From positions 51,268 through 115,267 of the forward strand of contig CBHWDO010000011.1 in NCBI GenBank assembly GCA_966112615.1: DNA of 64,000 nucleotides, given 5' to 3'. Source of the stretch: Flavitalea sp966112615. GTDB taxonomy: Bacteria; Bacteroidota; Bacteroidia; Chitinophagales; Chitinophagaceae. The stretch's first letter is position 1, and every line of letters starts with the position of its first letter. A program made the position numbers and the translations under genes. This document shows, in pieces, positions 36,640 to 45,565 of this stretch. The notes beneath the pieces were generated by a model, which was given only the letters and a program-made list of their open reading frames with translations, was not told the DNA's origin and did no database searches.

Positions 36640-36656
36640 ACTTTGAATTTCAAAGT
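36640..36656. promoter_or_regulatory. Palindromic operator candidate, copy 1
   Basis: ACTTTGAA-T-TTCAAAGT is a perfect 8-bp-arm palindrome, ending 6 bp before the start codon of the membrane-protein gene. It overlaps a near-consensus -7 box (TTACTTTG). The 21 bases from 36640 match those starting at 37591 at 17 positions. Confidence 0.65.
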
Positions 36657-36662
36657 ACTTTT

Positions 36663-37277
36663 ATGGCTCGAGAAACTTCGATGGATACTTTACAGGAAAT
36701 ACGGCATATCATGCGTCGATCCACTGTATTTCTGAGTTTAAGTGGATGGAGTGGGGTGGCAGCGGGGTTGATCTCCCTGGTTGCAGCCTATGTTGCAAAC
36801 ATATTGGTAAGTGCCCATACAGAAAGTGACCAGGTTTTATATGATCCACCTTCTGAACTGGTAAAACTGCTGATCATCCTTGCCCTGATCACTTTTCTCC
36901 TTGTATTGGGAGTGGTTTATGTTTTGACCAGGAAGCAGGCCAGCAAAGACAATACAGGTGTTTGGGATCCGGCAGCAAAGAAAATGATGGCGGCCTTGTT
37001 CATCCCGATTTTTGCGGGAGCAGTATTTATATTTGGACTGATACACCATAAGGCATTTCAATTGGCAGTACCTTCGAGCCTTGTCTTTTATGGTTTGGGC
37101 TTGATCAGTGCGTCGAAATATACCTATACAGATATCAAGTATGTTGGTTTGGCCAATATCGTATTGGGTTTGATCTGCATGTTTCTTCCGGAATATGGAT
37201 TATACTTTTGGGCTGCAGGATTTGGACTTCTCCATATCATTTATGGCATTCTGATGTTTAAAAGAAACGGACAATGA
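36663..37277 (+). CDS. Small multi-pass membrane protein of the creD cluster
   Basis: A 204-residue protein with about five to six hydrophobic segments (about residues 25-50, 70-90, 112-130, 138-155, 163-180 and 183-198). No known domain is recognised. The ATG at 36663 (MARETSMDTLQEIRHIM) is preferred to longer in-frame extensions because it lies just after a palindromic operator/promoter. The stop overlaps the following regulator start by 4 bp (ATGA), so membrane protein and regulator are co-expressed. Confidence 0.7.
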   Translation: MARETSMDTLQEIRHIMRRSTVFLSLSGWSGVAAGLISLVAAYVANILVSAHTESDQVLYDPPSELVKLLIILALITFLLVLGVVYVLTRKQASKDNTGVWDPAAKKMMAALFIPIFAGAVFIFGLIHHKAFQLAVPSSLVFYGLGLISASKYTYTDIKYVGLANIVLGLICMFLPEYGLYFWAAGFGLLHIIYGILMFKRNGQ

Positions 37278-37573
37278 AGAACCCGATACTTCAACTAAAT
37301 AAATTTTTTGATCATCGCGTACGACTCGGAGTTATGAGTGCGCTGATGGTCAATGAATCTGTGAGCTTTACCGAATTAAAGGAATTGCTTGAAGTAACGG
37401 ATGGAAACCTAGCATCGCACCTCGCACAGCTCGAAGAAGCTGGTTATCTCAAAGTTCACAAAGGATTTATTGGAAGAAAAACCAATACAACCTATTCTAT
37501 TACCAAAAGCGGACATAAAGCATTTTCAGAGCATATTGAAGCTCTTGAAAAAATGATCAAAGGCGTCAGGTAA
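37274..37573 (+). CDS. Winged-helix transcriptional regulator
   Basis: A 99-residue single-domain winged-helix protein of the PF13601-like (HTH_34)/ArsR-like type. The recognition helix lies in the segment TDGNLASHLAQLEEAGYL, followed by the wing KVHKGFIGRKTNTTYSIT. No metal-binding cysteines are visible, so it is not a classical ArsR metal sensor. The same near-palindrome lies before the first gene of its operon and before creD, which suggests autoregulation and control of creD. Start overlaps the preceding stop. Confidence 0.88.
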   Translation: MKNPILQLNKFFDHRVRLGVMSALMVNESVSFTELKELLEVTDGNLASHLAQLEEAGYLKVHKGFIGRKTNTTYSITKSGHKAFSEHIEALEKMIKGVR

Positions 37574-37587
37574 ATTTTTTTATATAT

Positions 37588-37613
37588 TAACTTTGAAAAA
37601 CAAAGCACTTTAA
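37588..37613. promoter_or_regulatory. Palindromic operator candidate, copy 2, overlapping a -7 box
   Basis: TAACTTTG matches TAnnTTTG exactly. It runs into ACTTTGAAAAACAAAGCACTT, which resembles copy 1 upstream of the membrane-protein gene. CTTTG and CAAAG form the symmetric core. It lies just before creD. Confidence 0.6.
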
Positions 37614-37624
37614 AAAAACAAGTC

Positions 37625-38941
37625 ATGGAAACTGAAAACAAACCCGCAAACTGGATAAGCGCTTACTGGCAAAGAAACCGAATGGTCTTTAAAGGACTGT
37701 TGATCGCATTTCTTGTGTTGTTACTATTAATACCTACAGCATTTATTCATGACCTCATCCGTGAGCGACAGGGTCGCCAGCAGGAAGCCATCAACGAGAT
37801 CAGTTCGAAATGGGCAACGCAGCAAACCCTTGCCGGTCCAGTTATTGGTATTCCGTTCCTGGAAAATGTGAAGGATGAACGGGGAGTGATCAGGCAGGTT
37901 AAAGAAATCGCGTATTTCCTTCCCGAAGATCTTCAATTCAAAGGTGATCTTCAGCCGGAGCAAAGAAGCCGCGGTATTTACAAAGTGATCGTTTACACCG
38001 GGAAAGTCAGTGTAGATGGGAATTTCAGCAAACTGGACATTGCTTCTTTAGGAATTGATTCTTCCACTGTATTATGGAAAGAAGCTTTTGTGCTTTTTTC
38101 AGTAGATGACCTTCGTGGTATCAAAGATGAAGTGAAATTGAATATCAACGGTACATCCTATGAATTGATCCCAGGAAAGGTTCCGGGTGAATCCTTTGGT
38201 AATACACTGTTATCAAAGATCGACCTTTCGGATCCTTCCATTACCAGGAAATTCAATATGTCGATCCATTTTCGCGGATCAAAGTCATTGCATTTTCTTC
38301 CCTTCGGAAAAAGAACCAATGTCAGCATTACCTCTCCATGGAGCGATCCCAGTTTTACCGGGAATTATCTGCCTGATAACAGAGTGGTAAACAACCAGGG
38401 ATTCAATGCACAATGGAAAGTTCTTTATATGAATCGCAATTTTCCTCAGCAGTGGAAAGGACAAATGAAAGAATTGAATGAATCTGCGTTTGGTGTTGAT
38501 CTGTTGGTTCCGGTTGATTCATATTTGAAATCAGAACGTACTGTTAAGTATGCGATCCTTTGTATCGTGCTTACATTCACTGCATTCCTGATGATCGAAC
38601 TGATCTACACAAAATCGATTCATGCTTTTCAGTACATACTTGTAGGATTTGCATTGTGCCTGTTCTATACTTTGCTGATTTCAATATCTGAATACCTGAA
38701 CTTCAATACTGCCTACCTGATCGCAGCCATAGCGACCATTACCATGATCTATCTATACATCAGATCGGTATTTAATTCTAATCGTATCGCATCATTTATT
38801 GGACTTACGCTGGTGTTCATGTATGGATTCATTTACGTGCTGATCCAGTCACAAGATTATGCATTGTTAATGGGCAGCATCGGATTATTCCTGACACTTG
38901 GATTGGTGATGTATTTTTCGAGGAAAGCGAAGATGGGATAA
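37625..38941 (+). CDS. creD: CreD-like inner-membrane protein
   Basis: A 438-residue CreD-family membrane protein: one N-terminal helix (about residues 21-40) followed by the signature region ERQGRQQEAINEISSKWA. A large periplasmic domain extends to about residue 300, then five closely spaced C-terminal helices. In Enterobacteria CreD is linked to envelope integrity; in Bacteroidota it is usually encoded with a winged-helix regulator, as here. It lies 51 bp after the regulator gene, with its own apparent promoter/operator. Confidence 0.9.
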   Translation: METENKPANWISAYWQRNRMVFKGLLIAFLVLLLLIPTAFIHDLIRERQGRQQEAINEISSKWATQQTLAGPVIGIPFLENVKDERGVIRQVKEIAYFLPEDLQFKGDLQPEQRSRGIYKVIVYTGKVSVDGNFSKLDIASLGIDSSTVLWKEAFVLFSVDDLRGIKDEVKLNINGTSYELIPGKVPGESFGNTLLSKIDLSDPSITRKFNMSIHFRGSKSLHFLPFGKRTNVSITSPWSDPSFTGNYLPDNRVVNNQGFNAQWKVLYMNRNFPQQWKGQMKELNESAFGVDLLVPVDSYLKSERTVKYAILCIVLTFTAFLMIELIYTKSIHAFQYILVGFALCLFYTLLISISEYLNFNTAYLIAAIATITMIYLYIRSVFNSNRIASFIGLTLVFMYGFIYVLIQSQDYALLMGSIGLFLTLGLVMYFSRKAKMG

Positions 38942-38943
38942 GA

Positions 38944-38991
38944 AGACATGAAGACATGAAGACATGAAGACGTGGAGACATGGAGACATGA
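38944..38991. repeat. 8-bp tandem repeat array after creD
   Basis: Six tandem copies of AGACATGA (two with G variants) begin 2 bp after the creD stop codon and end just before its terminator. Confidence 0.9.
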
Positions 38992-39027
38992 AAAGGGCCG
39001 CTGATCATTCAGCGGCCCTACTATTTT
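38992..39027 (+). terminator. Intrinsic terminator after creD
   Basis: AGGGCCGCTGA pairs perfectly with TCAGCGGCCCT around a TCAT loop (arms 38994-39004 and 39009-39019). Only a weak T-tract (ACTATTTTG) follows, but the stem is strong. Confidence 0.8.
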
Positions 39028-39202
39028 GTATGATGGCGCAGCCTTCCTTTGCGAGCTTTGCTTCCTTGCGCAGCTGCCGCAGGCAGCGTCTTTGCGTGAA
39101 ATATTGCGTGAAACATTGCGTGAACTCTCTGCCCCTCTGCGCCCTCTGGGTGAAATAAAATTCCCGAAATCGTTCAGCCCGCCCTTCGGGCGTTCTGCCC
39201 GG
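39028..39202. repeat. Composite intergenic repeat region
   Basis: This non-coding stretch carries a GCTGCC-GCA-GGCAGC hairpin (39073-39087) and three tandem 12-mers starting TTGCGTGAA (39092-39124). It also has a GTTCAGCCC/GTTCTGCCC unit around a GCCC-TTC-GGGC hairpin (39172-39202). That unit is nearly identical to 28587-28617. Confidence 0.75.
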
Positions 39203-42200
39203 TTAAAAATCCACTCCCATCGCAAAGTGCAACAAAGGCTTACCCCTGAAAAATCCACCCATATCCCATCCTGCATCCAATCTCAGGAAATAACCTAACA
39301 AAGTACTTCTAACCCCAAAACCATATCCACCGACAAATGGACCGATACCACCTGCTTTGAGGTTAACCAACACCGGCCCACCACCTGGAGGATAAGTAAG
39401 CGTTGGCCTTGATAAACCATTATAGCTTCCATTCCATGCAGATCCCAGATCCACAAACTGGATCAGCTGGAAGTTCCTCAGGAACGCATTATTGATTGGC
39501 TTATTAAACAACGTAGAAAACACCGGCAAACGGAATTCACTGTTCAGTACAATTGCATTATTTCCATTGGCGACATTCTGATTAAATCCACGCATATTAA
39601 CCGCCAAAGTCTGGAATGCATAAGTCTGATCAGGGGCAGGTCTTGGCTCGCTGTTATACTTAGGGAACATCCATCCATCTACACCACCCAGGTAATAAAC
39701 GATCTTCTGTGAACCCCATGAGAAATCAGCAGCAGCTCTACCAGCCCAGATAAAATTCCTGTAGATTGGATAATAGTATCGCGCATCAGCACCAAGGTTG
39801 AACATAAACTTGCCTGGCTTCAAAGTTGAATTAGTTGGATCCGCTTTATTGAACTGCGAATTGATATCAACATACACTTTGAACCTCAGTCCATTCATAA
39901 TGTTCATCGCCTTTTGAATGGTATTGTCATGTACATATTCAATGCGGCTTACAATGAAGTCCTGCTTATTCCTGTCTTCAGCTTTCAGGGATGCTGAATC
40001 ATTGAACAGGTCTCCTCTTACAACAACCTTGTCTCTTCTAACGCCAAGGCTCATACGAACACTTCTCACTTTATCAAAAGGAAACTTCACTATACCCTGG
40101 AAGAGATTGGTATATAATTTCCCTTCGTAATAATCTGTAGTATTATTGATACCATTCACGAAACCAATATCAGTTTTGCGATAGTAAACCAATGAATAAT
40201 CAAATCGCTTCTTCAAATAATCTCCACGTGCATACCATTCTCCACCTCCATCAAATAATGATTGGTTGGTTGGAACAAAAATTCCCGCTCCTCCTGAACC
40301 AATGCTTACTCCGGTACCCTGTCCGCCAATCAATGGCAACCTGATCGCACCGGTGAACCTGATATCTTCAAACAGATCAAACACTGATGCTTTCAACATT
40401 CCATTGAATGCACCACCACTCTGTAAAGTGATCGGCAATGAACCGGTATAAGGTTCATACCTGTTGATCAGGATATCATTATTGAATGATCCGGAGAAAT
40501 TATCTGCAGAAAACTTAAGCTTGTAATCAAACATTTTTGCTTTCGACAATACCGTTTCTTTCGGACCTTCTTCAATGCTGATCAAAGGCGTTGCAGTAGT
40601 ATCATTATCAAATTCTGTTTCAAAAACATCTTTTTTGCTGGTATCTTTCACTGCAGGCTGGCCAAGCTGTAATGCCTGTCCACTCGATGTCTGAGCCTCC
40701 GCAATTGTTTTCTTTCTATACTCTGTAGGCCTTGGATTCACATTCCTTCTTCTCAATGCAGTTTCATCCACCTTGAGTTTATACAGGAATTTCAGATTTC
40801 CTTCCTGCCTTACTTCACTGTTCATACCCTGGTCACCGGCAACCTTTGTTTCAATCAATCCACTCTGATAATTCGTGATGGGGAATACATATGCTGAATC
40901 ATTGGTCACTGAAAACACAAACATCGAATCCGGTTCCTGCTTGCCTGCATTGCGAAGCGTGGAATCCATTTCTTTCCTGTCCGGGTTTCTAAGGAAATTA
41001 TCACCGATCACATACACTGTATCTAATCCCGCTCTTTCTGTAGTGAAGAAACCTGCATACCTGTTGGCAATACCGTTTGCATCACTTACAAAAGTGAAGT
41101 GTGTGGTATTGTATTGTGCCGGATATCTCGCACTTCCATTCTTCATATTGGTCAGCTGTGTGATCTGCCTGAATTCACTCTTATTGTAATTATCTGCAAG
41201 GAAAATATTGAACTGGTTACCTGGTACTGCAGTGTCTTTACCTACTGCATTTGGATTTGGCCTGTTCGAAGAGAAGATGATCCCACTCTTATTTGGAAAC
41301 GCTACAAATGATGCATCCAGGTCTGCATAAGCATCATTCGTTACCTGCTCGTAACTGTCCTTGTCAATCTTGTACACAAAAATATCCGACTGACCCTTCC
41401 TTACACCACTGATCAGCAGGGTATTTGCATCGAGCATAAATTTCATGTCCGTGATCTGTTCAAAATGTGTGATCTCCTGCTTAACGGTCTTATACCTTGC
41501 TACCACATCATAAACAAACAGGTTTACTTTTCCTTTATCCCAATATACACACGCAAGTCTTGTTCCTTTTCCATCCCATGCAAGCAGGGGATAATTCGGG
41601 TTGACTTCATTCTCAAAACTTCTTACACCATTCTTCAGCAAAACTTTTCTTTCGGTAAGATTTTCATACAGCACCACATAGTATTTACCCTTGATGTATT
41701 CAACCACCGCATAGGTTTGTGATCTTGGGATCGGGTTTGCAGTGAATCGAATGAAATTTTTATTGGGTGTTGTTTCTTCAACGATGCTGATGGTTCCCTT
41801 CGGGAAATTTCTTCTTCCCTTGATGTCTGCATAATAGCGTTCTTCATTGGTCATCATGAATTCCGCCAGCAGGTCCTTGAATTTTTTCTTAGTGATCCTT
41901 TGCGAAGCACTGTTCACATTCCTGTACACTCTTGCCAAATACAAAAAGTAGGTGACATTTTCTTTGCGGTATTTATCAGCAATAAAATACCAGAATGCAT
42001 GCCCGGCAAGATCCGGTTGCTTGAATGCGAACTGGTAGAAATTCTTGTATTCTCCTGAAAGCAGGGCCGATTTAAGCTGGTCATCCAACGCCGGGCTCCA
42101 TTCTTCTCCAACATATCTAACATATCCATCCACCAGCCATTTTGGAAGATCCAGTAAGGTCTGGTTGGCTGCCACTTCTCCAAGATCATCACCAAACAGC

Positions 42201-42670
42201 AGGTTATCGACCAGGGTTTTAGCAATTCCCTGCCTGATCTGCTTGCGCAGATCTGCATGATCACCATTGAAATACACCACGATCTTGTTATTCACCAACT
42301 TGGTGATTCCACCTGTAGTCTGCCAGTCGAGGTTCAACCCGATATTTGATTGTTCGAGTTCATTGAAATTGTTGTAGATAACAATATTACCACGGCGCTG
42401 CAATCCATATTCTACGAATTGCTCGATCTGCGGCAATTCCGCTTCAGCTACCTGCGCTGCGAAGTTGGCAATGGTCTTGCCGTTCTCATAGAAGTAGGTA
42501 TTGAAGTTAGGAGTCTGGTAATACTGCCACTTGAATTTTTTGTACTGCACCCTGTTCTTTCCAAATTCCACAGTGTTCACCTGGGCATGGGCAGCATTGT
42601 TGAAGATCGATAAGGTTGAAACGAGCAAGCACAATCCTTTCACCTTTGCAATGACCTTTGAAAATTCCAT
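39203..42670 (-). CDS. Large envelope protein: degenerate peptidase domain, TolB-like propeller and outer-membrane barrel
   Basis: A 1155-residue exported protein. After a signal peptide (to about residue 29, AHAQ) comes a peptidase-MA-like region (about 40-270) in which LPKWLVDGYVRYVGEEW resembles the family's second-helix motif, but no HExxH zinc motif is present. A TolB/PD40 propeller follows (about 300-600), then a C-terminal beta-barrel region resembling surface-antigen/BamA-type barrels and ending in an aromatic-rich strand. Such proteins are widespread in Bacteroidota, often labelled TolB-like. Function unknown. It has a very long leftward reading frame without interruption. Confidence 0.72.
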   Translation of the reverse strand: MEFSKVIAKVKGLCLLVSTLSIFNNAAHAQVNTVEFGKNRVQYKKFKWQYYQTPNFNTYFYENGKTIANFAAQVAEAELPQIEQFVEYGLQRRGNIVIYNNFNELEQSNIGLNLDWQTTGGITKLVNNKIVVYFNGDHADLRKQIRQGIAKTLVDNLLFGDDLGEVAANQTLLDLPKWLVDGYVRYVGEEWSPALDDQLKSALLSGEYKNFYQFAFKQPDLAGHAFWYFIADKYRKENVTYFLYLARVYRNVNSASQRITKKKFKDLLAEFMMTNEERYYADIKGRRNFPKGTISIVEETTPNKNFIRFTANPIPRSQTYAVVEYIKGKYYVVLYENLTERKVLLKNGVRSFENEVNPNYPLLAWDGKGTRLACVYWDKGKVNLFVYDVVARYKTVKQEITHFEQITDMKFMLDANTLLISGVRKGQSDIFVYKIDKDSYEQVTNDAYADLDASFVAFPNKSGIIFSSNRPNPNAVGKDTAVPGNQFNIFLADNYNKSEFRQITQLTNMKNGSARYPAQYNTTHFTFVSDANGIANRYAGFFTTERAGLDTVYVIGDNFLRNPDRKEMDSTLRNAGKQEPDSMFVFSVTNDSAYVFPITNYQSGLIETKVAGDQGMNSEVRQEGNLKFLYKLKVDETALRRRNVNPRPTEYRKKTIAEAQTSSGQALQLGQPAVKDTSKKDVFETEFDNDTTATPLISIEEGPKETVLSKAKMFDYKLKFSADNFSGSFNNDILINRYEPYTGSLPITLQSGGAFNGMLKASVFDLFEDIRFTGAIRLPLIGGQGTGVSIGSGGAGIFVPTNQSLFDGGGEWYARGDYLKKRFDYSLVYYRKTDIGFVNGINNTTDYYEGKLYTNLFQGIVKFPFDKVRSVRMSLGVRRDKVVVRGDLFNDSASLKAEDRNKQDFIVSRIEYVHDNTIQKAMNIMNGLRFKVYVDINSQFNKADPTNSTLKPGKFMFNLGADARYYYPIYRNFIWAGRAAADFSWGSQKIVYYLGGVDGWMFPKYNSEPRPAPDQTYAFQTLAVNMRGFNQNVANGNNAIVLNSEFRLPVFSTLFNKPINNAFLRNFQLIQFVDLGSAWNGSYNGLSRPTLTYPPGGGPVLVNLKAGGIGPFVGGYGFGVRSTLLGYFLRLDAGWDMGGFFRGKPLLHFAMGVDF

Positions 42671-42746
42671 ATCCTATCTTTAGATTTTTAAAGTTATAAC
42701 AATCCCCATAACTCTTAAAATACAAATTCACTATAAGTTCCAGAGT

Positions 42747-43385
42747 ATGATCACATTAAAACAGTTCACTTTTAGCCCTGTCCAGGAGAATACATACGTT
42801 CTTTCCAATGAAGACAAAGACTGCTGTATCATTGATCCGGGATGTTATTCCAGCCAGGAACGAAATCAACTCCAAGATTACATTCTGGAAAATGGACTAC
42901 AGCCCAAATATTTGTTAAATACCCATTGCCATCTTGATCATATCTTCGGAAACAAGTTTGTAGCAGAAACCTACGATCTCATTCTTCACCTACATCCAAA
43001 TGAACAAAAAGTTTTGTCCATGGGACCTACGTTTGGCGAGATGTGGGGGTTGCCCTTTGAAAATTACCAGGGTGAATACGTTTTTCTCAGGGAAGGGGAT
43101 TCGATTCGCCTGGGAAAAGATGAATTCAGCATACTGGAAACTCCTGGACATTCACCCGGAAGCATCTGCTTTTACCACAAACAACAGCAATTCCTCATAG
43201 GGGGTGATGTGCTTTTCAATGGAAGTATTGGAAGGACAGATCTGCCGGGAGGTGATTTCGATACACTTATCCATTCGATCCAGTCAAAGCTCTGGCCTCT
43301 GCCCGATGAAGTAGTCGTTTATTCAGGTCATGGACCTTCAACTACCATTGGTAAGGAAAAAAGAACCAACCCCTTTCTGACCTAG
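42747..43385 (+). CDS. Metallo-beta-lactamase-fold hydrolase (glyoxalase II-like)
   Basis: A 212-residue MBL-fold hydrolase with the zinc signature THCHLDH, GHSPGS, GGDVLFNGSIGRTDL and a C-terminal GHGP. Glyoxalase II-like hydrolases of this size act on thioesters, but the substrate is not identifiable from sequence. Cytoplasmic. It diverges from the large envelope protein gene, and its stop shares CTAG with the convergent flippase gene. Confidence 0.88.
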   Translation: MITLKQFTFSPVQENTYVLSNEDKDCCIIDPGCYSSQERNQLQDYILENGLQPKYLLNTHCHLDHIFGNKFVAETYDLILHLHPNEQKVLSMGPTFGEMWGLPFENYQGEYVFLREGDSIRLGKDEFSILETPGHSPGSICFYHKQQQFLIGGDVLFNGSIGRTDLPGGDFDTLIHSIQSKLWPLPDEVVVYSGHGPSTTIGKEKRTNPFLT

Positions 43386-44902
43386 CTATTTACTGCAAAG
43401 TATTTACCAATAAAGGGCAGTCGGGCAAATTCTTTTCTTTCAACCTTTGAGATCAGTAAAACAAACCCGGTGATCAATAAAATTGAACTTCCATAATATG
43501 CCGGTTTGTAATATGCACTGCCATCAAAAGCATGGGCGATCAGTTCATGAATAACGTAGAGAATAGCAACTATTGATATATAGGTCAGCAATTTCTTTTT
43601 CGCATAAGGAACAGGGTAATACTTCTGACCAAGTACATAACTCACTGCCATCATGGAAAAATAACAGAGAAAGGTTGCCCAGGCAGCTCCGGTATACCTG
43701 AAATAGGGGATCAGGATAATGTTAAGAAGTATAGTCAATACAGCACCTCCAACAGTGATATAGGCGCCGATCATGTTCTGGTTGGTGAGCTTATACCAAA
43801 CAGAGAGGTTATAATAAATTCCAAGGAAAACACTTCCCATTGCAAGTATGGGTACGATATGGATGCCTTCTGCATATTCGGGATACTTCGATGCGATCAG
43901 CAATTTCCAGAAATCAAGAAACAATGCAACCACCAGGAACATCCCGCAACAGGCTATCACGAAGAACTTCATCACACGGGCATAGGTCCTCTGGGCTCCT
44001 TCATTTTTGGATTGATTGAAGAAGAAAGGTTCGGCAGCCAATCTGAAAATCTGAATAAATATGGTGATGAGTACGGCCAGTTTATAATTCGCACCAAAGA
44101 TTCCCAACTCTCTTTCTTCCAGCACAGGATCATCATTCAGGATCTTTCGGTACACAAGCCTGCTAAGCATTTCATTGATCATCCCTCCAAGTCCTACAAT
44201 GATCAGGGGATAGGAATAATTCATCACTCTTTTCCAAAGCTCCTTATCAAATTTCCACTGGAAATCTTTGAATTCCGGGATCACCAATAAAAGCGAAACC
44301 GCACTGGCAATAAGATTTGCAAGAATAAAATAGCCTATACCAATTTCGGGGTTGAAAAGAAATGCCACAAATGAGTTGGAGCCTGCTTCATAGGCTGGCT
44401 TCGCCACATAAAAAAAGAATAATACAAGGCCTATATTAACCAGTATATTAACCACATTGAGGAAGGCATACTTGCGCGGACGTTCTTCAAGTCTTAATTT
44501 CGCCATAGGAAGCGTAAACAGTGTGTCAAAGAACAAAATCCAGATCATCCAGGTTATATATTCCGGATGTTTATCCATCTCTATAAAATCAGTGATCGCC
44601 CCTCTGAAAACATACAGGAAAACAGTGAGCAGGATTGTGCTGATAAAAATGGAAATATTCAGCGTGTTATAAAGATTTTTCCTGTCCTCGGTTTGAGCAA
44701 AACGAAAATAACTTGTTTCAAGTCCATAGGTGTACAGAATATTCAGGAAAGGAATGACCGCATAGATCTGGGTATAAGCATAAGAACCATTCGGGTCATA
44801 TAGCCGGAATCCCAACAGGCTGATACCAAAATAAAGAAAGCGACTGACGATCCTGGGTACTCCATACCATAGCGTGTGGCCGGCTAATTTTTTAATGCTC
44901 AC
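43382..44902 (-). CDS. Wzx-type polysaccharide flippase
   Basis: Integral membrane protein of the MOP/polysaccharide-biosynthesis family, about 506 residues with roughly 12-14 hydrophobic helices, opening HTLWYGVPRIVSRF as many Bacteroidota members do. It would flip lipid-linked saccharides across the inner membrane. An upstream TTG would give six more residues, but a perfect minus-strand -7 box TATTTTTG (44918-44925) overlaps that TTG, so the GTG (MSIKKLAG) is preferred. No glycosyltransferase genes lie nearby. Confidence 0.85.
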   Translation of the reverse strand: MSIKKLAGHTLWYGVPRIVSRFLYFGISLLGFRLYDPNGSYAYTQIYAVIPFLNILYTYGLETSYFRFAQTEDRKNLYNTLNISIFISTILLTVFLYVFRGAITDFIEMDKHPEYITWMIWILFFDTLFTLPMAKLRLEERPRKYAFLNVVNILVNIGLVLFFFYVAKPAYEAGSNSFVAFLFNPEIGIGYFILANLIASAVSLLLVIPEFKDFQWKFDKELWKRVMNYSYPLIIVGLGGMINEMLSRLVYRKILNDDPVLEERELGIFGANYKLAVLITIFIQIFRLAAEPFFFNQSKNEGAQRTYARVMKFFVIACCGMFLVVALFLDFWKLLIASKYPEYAEGIHIVPILAMGSVFLGIYYNLSVWYKLTNQNMIGAYITVGGAVLTILLNIILIPYFRYTGAAWATFLCYFSMMAVSYVLGQKYYPVPYAKKKLLTYISIVAILYVIHELIAHAFDGSAYYKPAYYGSSILLITGFVLLISKVERKEFARLPFIGKYFAVNS

Positions 44903-44917
44903 TAAATCAACTTTTGC

Positions 44918-44925
44918 CAAAAATA
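44918..44925 (-). promoter_or_regulatory. -7 promoter box of the flippase gene
   Basis: TATTTTTG on the minus strand fits TAnnTTTG exactly. It overlaps an alternative TTG start, which decides in favour of the downstream GTG. Confidence 0.5.
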
Positions 44926-44941
44926 ACCAAACCTTTTAATC

Positions 44942-45565
44942 ATGAAACATGTATCATTATTGCTGATCGCAGTCCTGTCCTTCGTTTTCGCATCAGCACA
45001 ACTTGAAACCAAAGCAAAATTTTTCAATAAAGAAAAACGCGTTGCACAGTATGAAGTTCCTTTTGAACCTGATATAGTAGAAAAGGCGATCGCAGATTCT
45101 ATGTCACGCCTTGGTATAAAAGGATCGAAAGTCAAAGGTTACCAGTTATACAGGAATGTACCACTGGATGCAGGTTTGCTTGCGGATCTGTATGTTAATG
45201 TCGACAGGAAAAGCCGCAAGGATAAAAGTTCGATCATCAGTGTATACGCCGTAGCTCCAAATTCCAATCCGGGAGAAGTGGAGAGCGACGATGAAAAGAT
45301 CTCCGGTACAAAAACACTTCTTTCCGGACTGGTTCCTGTAATAGAAGAAACCGATCACCAGAATAATATCATCCTCCAGGAAAAATCATTGGGTGATGCC
45401 AATAAAAAACTGAAGCGACTGGAAGATGACCAACAGGATCTTGAGAGAAAGATCAAGAACTTCCAGGAAAAACTGGAAAAAAACAAGAAGGAGCAGGTTG
45501 ATATGAAAGTGGAGATCCAGAAGCAGCAGACTACCCTGGAAGCCATGCGCGCAAGGAAATCCTAG
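44942..45565 (+). CDS. Exported coiled-coil protein of unknown function
   Basis: Not assigned to a family. 207 residues: signal peptide (about residues 1-19, VLSFVFASAQ), then a domain of about 110 residues with mixed charge. A long C-terminal coiled coil follows (about 140-205, heptad-rich KKLKRLEDDQQDLERKIKNF), with glutamate/lysine/glutamine throughout. Probably periplasmic and oligomeric. It diverges from the flippase gene and shares the stop tetranucleotide CTAG with the convergent mbnH-like gene. Confidence 0.75.
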   Translation: MKHVSLLLIAVLSFVFASAQLETKAKFFNKEKRVAQYEVPFEPDIVEKAIADSMSRLGIKGSKVKGYQLYRNVPLDAGLLADLYVNVDRKSRKDKSSIISVYAVAPNSNPGEVESDDEKISGTKTLLSGLVPVIEETDHQNNIILQEKSLGDANKKLKRLEDDQQDLERKIKNFQEKLEKNKKEQVDMKVEIQKQQTTLEAMRARKS

